A stretch of 26,865 bases of DNA from contig JAUWPC010000005.1 in NCBI GenBank assembly GCA_030611815.1, positions 1 to 26,865 on the forward strand, written 5' to 3'. Below are positions 7,194-14,119 of the stretch, piece by piece. Both the position numbers and the translations under genes were made by a program. The notes beneath the pieces are model-generated. The model worked only from the letters and a program-made list of their open reading frames with translations, had not been told where the DNA came from and ran no database searches. Within the stretch, counting starts at the first letter, position 1; the number at the start of each line of letters is the position of its first letter. Source of the DNA: Desulfobacteraceae bacterium. Its GTDB lineage: Bacteria > Desulfobacterota > DSM-4660 > Desulfatiglandales > Desulfatiglandaceae.

Positions 7194-7502
7194 TTACACG
7201 TCATTCTCCAATGACATGTTCGACCGTGGCTTTTCAATAAGACGTCCAGTTACAAACCGATGCAGTATGCTGGATATTAGTGTTTGATAAGGCATACCAT
7301 CTTCAACAGCCCTTGTTTGAAGCTCATCAAGCACCATGGATGAGATCCGAATATTGACTCGCTTATCCTTTTTTAAAGTCTGACGCGCGTATTCTTTATG
7401 TTTTTGAATTTCCTGCTTCAGGTTTTTGACGGATTTCCATTCTCCCCGTTCATAACTGTCAAGAAGACCCTTTTCTTCTTCATCGAGTTTTAATTTAGCC
7501 AT
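7194..7502 (-). CDS. Ribbon-helix-helix antitoxin (BrnA/CopG-like)
   Basis: The protein has about 102 residues from ATG 7502, which is preceded by GGGAGGATGA; a longer frame to 7523 lacks such a site. The N-terminal half is charged and helical, as expected for a toxin-binding arm (KLKLDEEEKGLLDSYERGEW). The C-terminal half (RVNIRISSMVLDELQTRAVE, then DGMPYQTLISSILHRF) is a typical ribbon-helix-helix DNA-binding fold. It starts one base after the stop codon of the interrupted toxin gene, in the toxin-first order of BrnTA modules. The toxin is now broken, so the antitoxin may persist as an orphan. It may still repress its own promoter or neutralise related toxins. Confidence 0.85.
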   Translation of the reverse strand: MAKLKLDEEEKGLLDSYERGEWKSVKNLKQEIQKHKEYARQTLKKDKRVNIRISSMVLDELQTRAVEDGMPYQTLISSILHRFVTGRLIEKPRSNMSLENDV

Positions 7503-7503
7503 T

Positions 7504-7923
7504 TCATCCTCCCAAATACTCACGAGTCGCTTTACGACTCGGAATTATCGTTTTTAGAAATTTACCTTCTTCATCCTCAATAAACGGGACCAGATAAGCA
7601 TAGTCTTTGATTTTAACAATCAGCATCTGTTGATTTGGATATTTAGTGTCCAAACGAAAACTAGGATTTTTTGTTCAGATCAAGGAAGACGAAAATTTTG
7701 ACCGCAGGAATACATTGAGTATTTCGAGGATAAAAATTTGAGTCTGACGCAGGCATGGGCGAAAAAGACAGTTTTCGTTCAGACACTATTTAGATTGATT
7801 CGGGTGCCCTATTACGTCGATAAGCTCACCGCGTTCGATATGCAGGATCACTTGTTCAAAGCCGATACCGCGTTCCGCTTTCAGCCTTTCATTTTTTTCG
7901 TGATTCCATTTATAATACGGCAT
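7504..7923 (-). pseudogene. BrnT-like toxin gene, split by a MITE
   Basis: The 5' part (ATG at 7923) encodes MPYYKWNHEKNERLKAERGI and on to HPNQSK, then hits a TAG created by the insertion at 7645-7787. The 3' part resumes with YPNQQMLIVKIKDYAYLVPF and ends ATREYLGG, stop at 7504. Removing the element plus one ATTT target copy (147 bases, 49 codons) restores one open frame of 90 residues. Its pattern is that of the small BrnT-like, RelE-fold toxins that precede ribbon-helix-helix antitoxins. Both halves keep coding quality with no other stop or shift, so the insertion looks recent. The product as it stands is a 45-residue stub. Confidence 0.88.
7645..7787. mobile_element. 143-bp MITE inserted in the toxin gene
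   Basis: The ends are inverted repeats: AGTGTCCAAACGAAAACT on the left and, reversed, AGTGTCTGAACGAAAACT on the right (16 of 18 identical). They are flanked by the direct repeat ATTT (7641-7644 and 7788-7791), or TATTTA if the ends are taken two bases shorter. There is no coding capacity, so mobilisation must come from a transposase elsewhere. The transposase at 8256-9917 is close by, but I could not match its ends to these. Confidence 0.85.
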
Positions 7924-8221
7924 AGATAATATTTATGCACAATGTGTGCCCAATGTCAACAGAAATAACTGCATATTCGACATAAGCCAGAATTTTTTTG
8001 AAAAAATTGAAAAAAAGTTCAACAAAAACGCAAAAGTGAAAATTCATTGTCGGCCTGCACCTTGCTCAAATCAGGCCCCACAAGGCCCTTGACGCTCCCA
8101 TCTTGCGACGACATTCAAGGGTGACACACCCCTCCTCACTCACCTCCCACAAAGCCCCAGGGGAGTAAAATCTGATTGCCTATTTAATCAATAATATCAA
8201 TAGGTTATATGACCTACGCCC
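7924..8221. other. Non-coding spacer upstream of the transposase gene
   Basis: An AT-rich left part (about 7924-8050) changes abruptly to a C-rich, T-poor stretch (about 8060-8160). The composition break probably marks the left part of the insertion sequence. I could not fix its end because no clear inverted repeat with the right flank was found by eye. Confidence 0.4.
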
Positions 8222-8249
8222 TTGACAGGTAGTTTTTTCACTGTATGGT
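8222..8249 (+). promoter_or_regulatory. Candidate promoter of the transposase gene
   Basis: TTGACA (8222-8227), a 16-base spacer and TATGGT (8244-8249) lie so close to the ATG at 8256 that transcription would begin at or next to the start codon. No ribosome-binding site is visible before this ATG. Either the message is leaderless or translation starts further downstream. Confidence 0.4.
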
Positions 8250-8255
8250 AGGGCC

Positions 8256-9917
8256 ATGGATACTATTAAAAACGCATCAGAAACTATATTCAAGCGGCTT
8301 GTATGGCACACCGCCAAAAGAGATCAGGCCGGGATCGCGGAGAAGCTCGCCAATGAACAGGAAGTTCATGAAATATACGGGCTTGGTGATGCCGGATTAT
8401 TCGATGAATTTTTCTGTTTCCTGCGCGAACTCGGTATCATGAAAGTTCTCGAACAGCTTGCCCCGCGACGCCATCGCAAGCGGCAGAGCCCAGTTCCTTT
8501 TTCCGCGGTTATGCTCATCTATTTGATGCGTATTGTAGCAGGGTTGAAGTTCTTTTACCATACTGGTCCGGTTTTATTGCAATCCCAATCCCTTATGCGT
8601 CTCGTAGGATTTAATGGCCATCAGGTCAAGCAGGGCGTTAATCGGCGAAGCCTTGATAGATCTTCAACGGACTGGGAGGACAAAAACAACACCGGGATAA
8701 GAGGACCGATTTGTCCGGAATTTATAGCATCGTTTATTGTCGCTATTGCTAACAAGACCCTGGATCGGGTTTTCAATAAAATCATTTCAATATTGGCGGC
8801 CAACTCATTTTTTCCTCGTAAAATACATGCATTGCTTGATGCCTCCGACCTTGAATCCACCGAGCGATGCGAGGGCCGGGGCAAGGTGACCAAAGAAAAA
8901 GCCCCTGAACTCAGGCGACGCAGGGGAAGAATCAAAAAAATCAGGGTCACGGTGTTTGGCTTCAAAATATGGGTAGTTTGGGACCCGAACAGCGGCCTTC
9001 CCATCGCCATGCGTTTTGCCACTATTGAGACCCACGATGTTCTTCTGGCAAGAGAGGTTATAGAGCAGGCCATTACCAACCTTGGAGAACATGCCGGGAT
9101 TGTCTCTATTGCCATAGATCGCGGTTTTATGTGCGGCAAGTTATTATGGTGGCTCAATAGCAAGGGAATCATCTTTTATATTCCGGCAAAATCAAACCAA
9201 AATGTCTACAATGACGCTCTCTCGTTGGTGGAAACCGGCCTGCGCGTCACAAGAGAGCGTAAGAGAACCACGGGGCATGGCAAGAACAGGGAGCAGGTCA
9301 CCGACACTTGGGACGTTGTAGGGCTTGAGGGGTTGACCTCCGCCGGGTTTTACGGTGAACTTGGCAGCGGCAGCCATGAAAACAAAAAAGATTTTAGACC
9401 AAATCCCATTAATGCGGTAGTTGTTTTGCATGATCCCTACAGGGAAAAAAATCCTAATGTCAAAACAATGGTTATCCTAACCAACGGGCCTGTCAGCAAG
9501 CCGCTGAAGGTTTACGACGGTTATGACCCCCGCAGTGAAATCGAGAACTCCCTGTTCAGGGAATCAAAACAGGGATGGTTCATCAAAAGACCGCCGGAAA
9601 ACAGCAAGGCCGGTTTTCTTGTCCACGCCTATCTCACCATTTTGACCATGGCGCTAACCAGGGCCTTCCGCGACTGGATGATTCAACAGGAAGAGCTTGA
9701 AGACGCAGGCAAAGATACAGGTATCAGGAAGTTCCGCCAGAAAGTACAGCAGGAAAACTCCAACAAATGTATTGTCTTCCACTATGATCGCTACGCCATA
9801 TTTTATCTCTATGAAATCCTGATCCTCTGCGGTAAGACAGTTTGGAAGCCCCGTGGAGTTCCCGATAAAATCACGCGGGAAAATATTTTGGGTAAGTACG
9901 GAGCCTTGCTTGAGTAA
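8256..9917 (+). CDS. IS4-like DDE transposase
   Basis: The protein has 553 residues. The three catalytic acids are placed as in IS4-type enzymes: a first Asp in ALLDASDLE, a second in IAIDRGFMCGK, and a Glu in the C-terminal motif YDPRSEIENSLFRESKQGWF, which matches the IS4 Y-R-E-K signature closely. A basic segment (RRRRGRIKKIR) lies between the first two. The frame is intact with no internal stop, so the element may be active. No accessory gene is present. Terminal inverted repeats and a target duplication were not resolved; GGCCTGCA occurs inverted on the two sides (8071 and 10043) but without convincing extension. The exact IS family is uncertain. Confidence 0.85.
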   Translation: MDTIKNASETIFKRLVWHTAKRDQAGIAEKLANEQEVHEIYGLGDAGLFDEFFCFLRELGIMKVLEQLAPRRHRKRQSPVPFSAVMLIYLMRIVAGLKFFYHTGPVLLQSQSLMRLVGFNGHQVKQGVNRRSLDRSSTDWEDKNNTGIRGPICPEFIASFIVAIANKTLDRVFNKIISILAANSFFPRKIHALLDASDLESTERCEGRGKVTKEKAPELRRRRGRIKKIRVTVFGFKIWVVWDPNSGLPIAMRFATIETHDVLLAREVIEQAITNLGEHAGIVSIAIDRGFMCGKLLWWLNSKGIIFYIPAKSNQNVYNDALSLVETGLRVTRERKRTTGHGKNREQVTDTWDVVGLEGLTSAGFYGELGSGSHENKKDFRPNPINAVVVLHDPYREKNPNVKTMVILTNGPVSKPLKVYDGYDPRSEIENSLFRESKQGWFIKRPPENSKAGFLVHAYLTILTMALTRAFRDWMIQQEELEDAGKDTGIRKFRQKVQQENSNKCIVFHYDRYAIFYLYEILILCGKTVWKPRGVPDKITRENILGKYGALLE

Positions 9918-10418
9918 ACTTTAAGCTCGTTCCGATCCCCACCTGACACTTTTCTCTCGGGTTTTCTGTAGGTCCGTACGCATTTTCCCCCGCACTATGT
10001 GCGGGGATCTTCGACCAGCATCCTGTATTTTTTCCAAGAAAATGCAGGCCACTCTCAGCCTCCTTAATTCTATTCAAGCTATTACCCCCCTTGCCCTGGA
10101 GCGAAAAACGCTCTGGGTAGTGTCTGTGACCTCAGGGCGCATCCTATAGCGCCACTTGTTGTTTGAGCTTGGGCTTATGGTGGATATCCAGAGAAATAAT
10201 ATTAAGAGAGTAAATGTGACAGGCAAATAATGTTGATCAAAGTGAGAATTCGAAAAATGGTAAAGCCTGATTTATGGCAATGTTTTGTGTGAAAATACAC
10301 AATTTACATCCGAATAAAGTGTAGTATTACACAAAATTCGACCGAATGCCTTGACAACGGCTCTCGGATTTCCCCTTTTTGTTTTTCGACAGTGAACTTG
10401 TAGAGCAGGGCTGTATTT
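9918..10418. other. Non-coding spacer downstream of the transposase gene
   Basis: No gene is seen. It holds a perfect 8-bp-stem hairpin, CCCCGCAC, loop TAT, GTGCGGGG (9988-10006), and a weaker hairpin near 10100-10115. Two operator-like palindromes follow: TTGTGT then ACACAA around 10285-10302, and GTGTAGTATTACAC around 10319-10333. The TTTGCCTG motif is present on the minus strand (10220-10231). The right end of the insertion sequence must lie here but is not resolved. Confidence 0.45.
10220..10231 (-). repeat. Short dispersed motif TTTGCCTG, copy 4 (inverted)
   Basis: On the minus strand this reads ATTATTTGCCTG, the same word as copies 2 and 3 but in the opposite orientation. Confidence 0.4.
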
Positions 10419-10598
10419 GGTTTAGATATTTACGGAATCAAGCGGGTTCTGTGTGTATGGTTCCGACAGGAAAGCTAATGTTGTGGTCGGCGGGGAGATC
10501 AATCAGGTGCTGGATGTCCTTGCAAAAGGTGCAGAAAGGATATGGGGGTGCAGTTTTTGATTGGCACATTTTCAATGGTTCATGAATTTCGCGTAAAA
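10419..10598. repeat. Degraded dispersed repeat (copy C)
   Basis: The outer blocks 10419-10462 and 10545-10598 match 141-185 and 423-476 with few changes, while the inner part differs. The inner part reads as protein-like on the plus strand (SDRKANVVVGGEINQVLDVL) for about 30 codons without a start, so it may be a remnant of a lost gene. The right block overlaps the last codons of the ADP-ribosylglycohydrolase gene. Confidence 0.6.
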
Positions 10599-11345
10599 TT
10601 TAGCGGTAATGTTTAACAGGTCAGGCGGAAGGATTTTTCGAACGGCCGCTTGAATCGGTTCCGGGACCGGGTCGTAGAACGCTTCGGCAATTCCCCCGGT
10701 AATGCAGGCCAGGGTATCGCTGTCGCCGCCTAAAGAGATGGCATTTCGAATGGCGTCTTCGTAAGAGGAAGAATCAAGAAAACTGATGATCGCCTCGGGT
10801 ACGGTTCCCTGACAGGATATGTCAAAGCTGTAAGACGGCCGGATGGCGGTTACACTCCGGTCGAGATCGTAACCGAAACCACCGCTGATCCGCTCCCTGA
10901 TCTCCTCCTTGGAACGACCCGTTCGCGCCAACCATATGGCAAGGGCCGTAGCCTGCGCACCTTTGATCCCCTCCGGATGGTTATGGGAAACAGCGGCCGT
11001 TTTTTCAGCCTCTCTTAAAACCGCCGCCTCCCCGGTAAAGGCAAATCCCACAGGGCTGACCCGCATAGCCGAACCATTCCCCCAACTGTTATAGGGCCGG
11101 GGATGTTCAGAAAGAAGCCAGCGAATGAAATTTCCACCGTATCCCACGTTCGGATAACGCCTGCCGATCTCCCGAAGACAATCAAGGTATGACCGGCCGG
11201 TCAACATGGCTTCTGCTATGGCAGCAGTGAGAACCGTGTCGTCAGTGAAGGTGCTCGAAGGGCTGAAAAGAGGGAAATCTTTTGTTTTGATCGGGAAACG
11301 TTCATAAACCGACCCGATAATATCTCCGGCAATGGCGCCAATCAT
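10572..11345 (-). CDS. ADP-ribosylglycohydrolase family protein (DraG-like)
   Basis: This 257-residue protein should remove ADP-ribose from modified macromolecules. It has the family's metal-binding motifs: GAIAGDIIGSVYE at the start, FTDDTV (the first binuclear metal site, Asp35/Asp36), GNGSAMRVSPVGF, and the C-terminal GGDSDTLACITGGIAEA with its paired aspartates. Length is slightly short but complete. The start ATG is preceded by AGGAGAAAGAA. The last eight or so residues (FYAKFMNH) are encoded in DNA repeated at 423-476, so the C-terminus may have been replaced by a repeat. No partner ADP-ribosyltransferase is visible nearby. The target (protein, DNA or small molecule) cannot be inferred. 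Confidence 0.92.
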   Translation of the reverse strand: MIGAIAGDIIGSVYERFPIKTKDFPLFSPSSTFTDDTVLTAAIAEAMLTGRSYLDCLREIGRRYPNVGYGGNFIRWLLSEHPRPYNSWGNGSAMRVSPVGFAFTGEAAVLREAEKTAAVSHNHPEGIKGAQATALAIWLARTGRSKEEIRERISGGFGYDLDRSVTAIRPSYSFDISCQGTVPEAIISFLDSSSYEDAIRNAISLGGDSDTLACITGGIAEAFYDPVPEPIQAAVRKILPPDLLNITAKFYAKFMNH

Positions 11346-11395
11346 TTCTTTCTCCTGACATTGAACGTTTGGTTTTGTTAGAGATCACCTCTCTC

Positions 11396-11556
11396 CCCAG
11401 GTATTCTCAATCCTCACAACCCCTTTTCCAGGTATCACAATTTTTGGCTCTATTGCAACTCCCATCCTTCTCTCAGGAAGGGTCACTTTTCCTGTCGATG
11501 ACCGGCCGCTCATCAATGCACAAACACACGCCATGTGCCACAGAGGCAGACAGCAT
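11396..11556 (-). pseudogene. Relic of an M24 (Xaa-Pro) peptidase gene
   Basis: Minus-strand translation gives VAHGVCLCIDERPVIDRKSD and then, after a frameshift near 11470-11490, AIEPKIVIPGKGVVRIENT. These match the C-terminal metal-binding region of M24 peptidases and align with VGHGVGLELDELPIIGRGSN and ALEPKFVFPGQGVVGIENT in the intact gene at 22053-23240. The His of the HG motif and both metal-binding Glu residues are still recognisable. Only about 50 codons remain. It is a dead fragment of a paralogue on the same strand as the intact copy. Confidence 0.8.
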
Positions 11557-11588
11557 AGATGAGACAAGAAGCCCTGTTTAAAGTCTGA

Positions 11589-11615
11589 TTGACATGAACG
11601 TTAAACTGATATACT
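11589..11615 (+). promoter_or_regulatory. Candidate promoter for the mutase operon
   Basis: TTGACA (11589-11594) and TATACT (11610-11615) are both near-perfect boxes, but the spacer is only 15 bases, shorter than ideal. They lie about 100-115 bases before the mutase start. This is the best promoter-like pair in the spacer between the M24 relic and the cluster. Confidence 0.4.
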
Positions 11616-11715
11616 GATCATACCGGTTTTAGATAGTGTCTGCGTCATAATTGAGCATGAAGATTGGTATGCGCTCGTGTCACTGCCGGTCTGAATTTCC
11701 CGGCCGCTGACACAC

Positions 11716-13530
11716 ATGGAGGGCACATCATTGGCTGATACAAAAAAAGTGAAAGGTCTAAAAAAGACGATGAATGAAAAAATAAAGTCCACTAAAGAGA
11801 TACTGCGTGAAAGAGTGTCAGACAGGAAAACTACCCCCCTGTACAATCCGGAGGCCCTGACTGACCTGAAAAGAGAGTCCGAGGATTGGATGACCAACGT
11901 GGTCCGTGAAACCGACCGGGAAAACTGGCGCAAGACGCCTCATACTGTTTTGGGTTCTGATACCCCGAGAGAGCTGCTCTACACGCCCCTGTCAAACCCG
12001 GATTTTGATTATCAGCAAGACCTGGGAAACTCCGGTCAGGAGCCCTTTACCCGTGGTATTCATGCCAGCATGTATCGTGGCAGGGAATTTACCATGCGCC
12101 AGTTGACCGGTTTCGGGTCACCGGAGGAGACCAATGAGCGAATAAAGTTTATGCTTGGCCACGGCGCCACCGGCCTGAACATCCTTTTTGATCTTCCCAC
12201 CATCCAGATGTATGATTCGGATGATCCCTTTGCCCTCGGGCAAGTAGGCATGTCGGGCGTTTGTGTCGACTCGGTGGAGGACATGGCACGCCTCTTCAAA
12301 GATGTTCCTTTAGACGAAGTAACCATTTCCATTGTTACCCACTATCCTTCAAATACGGCCATCCTGTTCCCCATGTTTCTTGCCCTTGCAGAGGAAAGGG
12401 GGATTCCGTGGGAAAATCTCAGGGGGAGTGTGCAGAATGATATTACCTTAGAGGAACTGATCCGAAGTGGGGCGGAATATATACCGCCCAAGGATTGCTT
12501 TCGGATCCAGTGTGACAACATTGAATTTATAAGAAAGAACGTACCTCAGTGGAACTTTATTACCATCAATGGATACAACCTGCGGGAGTTTGGAACGTCT
12601 GCGATTACTGAGATGGCCGTTGCTGTTTCAAACGGTATTGAGATTCTGGATGAGCTGGTAAGGAGAGGACATGATGTAGACACGGTTGCCGACAGGCTGG
12701 CTTTTTTCTGGTCGGCTGCGAACGATTTTTTTGAAGAGATAGCGAGGATAAGGGCCATCAGAAGGCTGTGGTATAAAATTATGAAGTACAGGTTCAATGC
12801 CAAGAACCCACGCGCCATGTTGATGAGGTGTCATGTCCAGACTTCAGGTGTGTGTCTTATTCAGGAAGAGCCTCAGAACAACATAATCAGGGCTGCTTAC
12901 CACTCCCTGGCGGCGGTTTTGGGGGGCGCCCAGTCCCTGCATGTGGACTCCTACGATGAGGCCTATTCCGTACCCACCGAGGAAGCGGCCCTTTTATCGC
13001 TCAGGACCCAGCAGATCCTCCAAAAAGAGACCGGGGTCACCGACGTGGTGGACCCCCTGGGCGGATCGTTTTATTTGGAGGCACTTACCAATGAAATCGA
13101 AAACCGAATCTTGGATGAGGTTGATGAGATCGAGGGTCTTGGCGGTTATGTGAGGGCCATAGAGGGTGGCGAGATTTACGGAAAGGTGGCATCCTACTTT
13201 GCCGAGCAGCAGCGGCTTATTGAAAATGGGGAGATCGCTCTTGTGGGACAAAATGTTTACAAATCGGAAGTTGAAGGTCCGCCGATCAACGTCTTCAGGT
13301 ACCCGGAGGGTGTCGAAGAAAGACAGAAGGCCCGGTTGCAGAAACTGAGGCTGAACCGGGACAATGAGAAGGTAAGCAGTGCCCTGAGAGCCCTCAAAGA
13401 TGCGTGCCTGAAGGGGGAAAACATCCTTCCATACAGTGTGGACTGTGCCCGGGTCAGGTGTACCGAAGGAGAGTTGTTCAAGGTGTTCAAAGATGCCTTC
13501 GGGTTGTGGAAACCGCCCGCGCTTTTTTAG
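11716..13530 (+). CDS. B12-dependent acyl-CoA mutase, large subunit (atypical active site)
   Basis: The protein has up to 604 residues and is the TIM-barrel substrate subunit of a methylmalonyl-CoA mutase-family enzyme, without the B12 domain (supplied by the next gene). Family landmarks: TRGIHASMYRGREFTMRQ, FDLPTIQMYDSDDP, SVQNDI, and PQNNIIRAAYHSLAAVLGGAQSLH. Three substrate-pocket positions differ from known enzymes. The Tyr89 equivalent is Leu130 (MRQLTGFG). The position that is Asp in 2-hydroxyisobutyryl-CoA mutase is Leu157. The invariant His244 equivalent is Asn288 (INGYNLREFG). The substrate is therefore not safely predictable. ATG 11716 lacks a ribosome-binding site; TTG 11731 has GGAGGG seven bases upstream and is the likelier start. 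Confidence 0.92.
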   Translation: MEGTSLADTKKVKGLKKTMNEKIKSTKEILRERVSDRKTTPLYNPEALTDLKRESEDWMTNVVRETDRENWRKTPHTVLGSDTPRELLYTPLSNPDFDYQQDLGNSGQEPFTRGIHASMYRGREFTMRQLTGFGSPEETNERIKFMLGHGATGLNILFDLPTIQMYDSDDPFALGQVGMSGVCVDSVEDMARLFKDVPLDEVTISIVTHYPSNTAILFPMFLALAEERGIPWENLRGSVQNDITLEELIRSGAEYIPPKDCFRIQCDNIEFIRKNVPQWNFITINGYNLREFGTSAITEMAVAVSNGIEILDELVRRGHDVDTVADRLAFFWSAANDFFEEIARIRAIRRLWYKIMKYRFNAKNPRAMLMRCHVQTSGVCLIQEEPQNNIIRAAYHSLAAVLGGAQSLHVDSYDEAYSVPTEEAALLSLRTQQILQKETGVTDVVDPLGGSFYLEALTNEIENRILDEVDEIEGLGGYVRAIEGGEIYGKVASYFAEQQRLIENGEIALVGQNVYKSEVEGPPINVFRYPEGVEERQKARLQKLRLNRDNEKVSSALRALKDACLKGENILPYSVDCARVRCTEGELFKVFKDAFGLWKPPALF

Positions 13531-13588
13531 AATCAGGCCGGCGATCAGCCTTGGCTGAGAAAAAGGATAAGAGGTGAGGAGGGATAAG

Positions 13589-13987
13589 GTGGGGATGACA
13601 AAGAAAATAAAAGTGCTTCTCACGAAGCTTGGTTTAGATGTCCATAACAGGGGGATTATCACTGTCGCAAAGGTGTTGAGCAGCGCAGGGATGGAGGTGG
13701 TCTATCTGGGTAACGCGCTCCCCGAGGAGATCATCAGTGTTGCCATCCAAGAGGATGTGGATGTGGTGGGGGTAAGTTCTTTAGGGGGCGCCCATATCAG
13801 CCTCGGAACGCTCGTGCTAAAGGAGGCGGAGGAAAAAGGGCTGAAGGAAAGAATGGTCTTTCTGATGGGTGGGGTATTCCCACCGTCCGATGGTGAAAGG
13901 CTGAGGGAGATCGGATTTGACGGGGTGTTTTTGCCGGGCACCAGAAGTGACGAGATTGTATCCGATATTGAGAGACTGGTAGGATAG
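13589..13987 (+). CDS. Acyl-CoA mutase small subunit (cobalamin-binding)
   Basis: This stand-alone B12-binding subunit has about 132 residues. It carries the base-off, His-on cobalamin motif DVHNRG (Asp-x-His-x-x-Gly), then a VVGVSSLGGAH loop and the LMGGVFPP glycine motif. All are as in the C-terminal domain of methylmalonyl-CoA mutase and the small subunits of isobutyryl- and 2-hydroxyisobutyryl-CoA mutases. AGGAGGG at 13577-13583 points to GTG 13589, with ATG 13595 as an alternative. It follows the large subunit by about 60 bases and must bind it to make a functional enzyme. No MeaB-type GTPase chaperone gene is present in the window. Confidence 0.92.
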   Translation: MGMTKKIKVLLTKLGLDVHNRGIITVAKVLSSAGMEVVYLGNALPEEIISVAIQEDVDVVGVSSLGGAHISLGTLVLKEAEEKGLKERMVFLMGGVFPPSDGERLREIGFDGVFLPGTRSDEIVSDIERLVG

Positions 13988-14025
13988 GGGCGATGACAAT
14001 CTGATCCACATATGGTCGCGTGGCA

Positions 14026-14045
14026 AACCTGAAACCTTGAACCTG
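14026..14045. repeat. 7-bp-phased tandem words (x3)
   Basis: AACCTGA, AACCTTG and the partial unit AACCTG follow each other without gaps in the spacer between the small mutase subunit and the ligase. Related words occur in the array at 17663-17718. Confidence 0.5.
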
Positions 14046-14070
14046 TTTTCATGATGAAGGAGCCGTTGAC

Positions 14071-14096
14071 GCGGGGCAGCTTGCCCTGCTTTTTTT
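14071..14096 (+). terminator. Intrinsic terminator between mutase and ligase genes
   Basis: GCGGGGCA (14071-14078), loop GCT, TGCCCTGC (14082-14089) gives an eight-pair stem with one G-T pair, followed at once by seven T (14090-14096). The ligase ribosome-binding site comes only about 14 bases later. It should end or attenuate transcription from the mutase genes, so the remaining genes depend on read-through or on another promoter. Confidence 0.75.
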
Positions 14097-14119
14097 ATAA
14101 GATATAACAAGGAGATATC

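Noticed and set aside
8621..9172. 183-codon antisense frame within the transposase gene
   Set aside because: Shadow of a strongly supported transposase frame with complete catalytic motifs.
8071..10050. GGCCTGCA inverted on both sides of the transposase gene as IS ends
   Set aside because: Only eight bases match with no convincing extension or target duplication, so I did not call it the terminal repeat.
10379..10585. 68-codon plus-strand frame in copy C
   Set aside because: The frame crosses repeated DNA that is non-coding in copy A; a different frame looks more protein-like but has no start.
12994..13662. 222-codon antisense frame within the mutase gene
   Set aside because: Lies opposite conserved mutase sequence; no independent protein features.
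14066..14100. TTGACG followed by TATAAG as a ligase promoter
   Set aside because: The distance between boxes is far too long and the stretch is better explained as a terminator stem and T-run.
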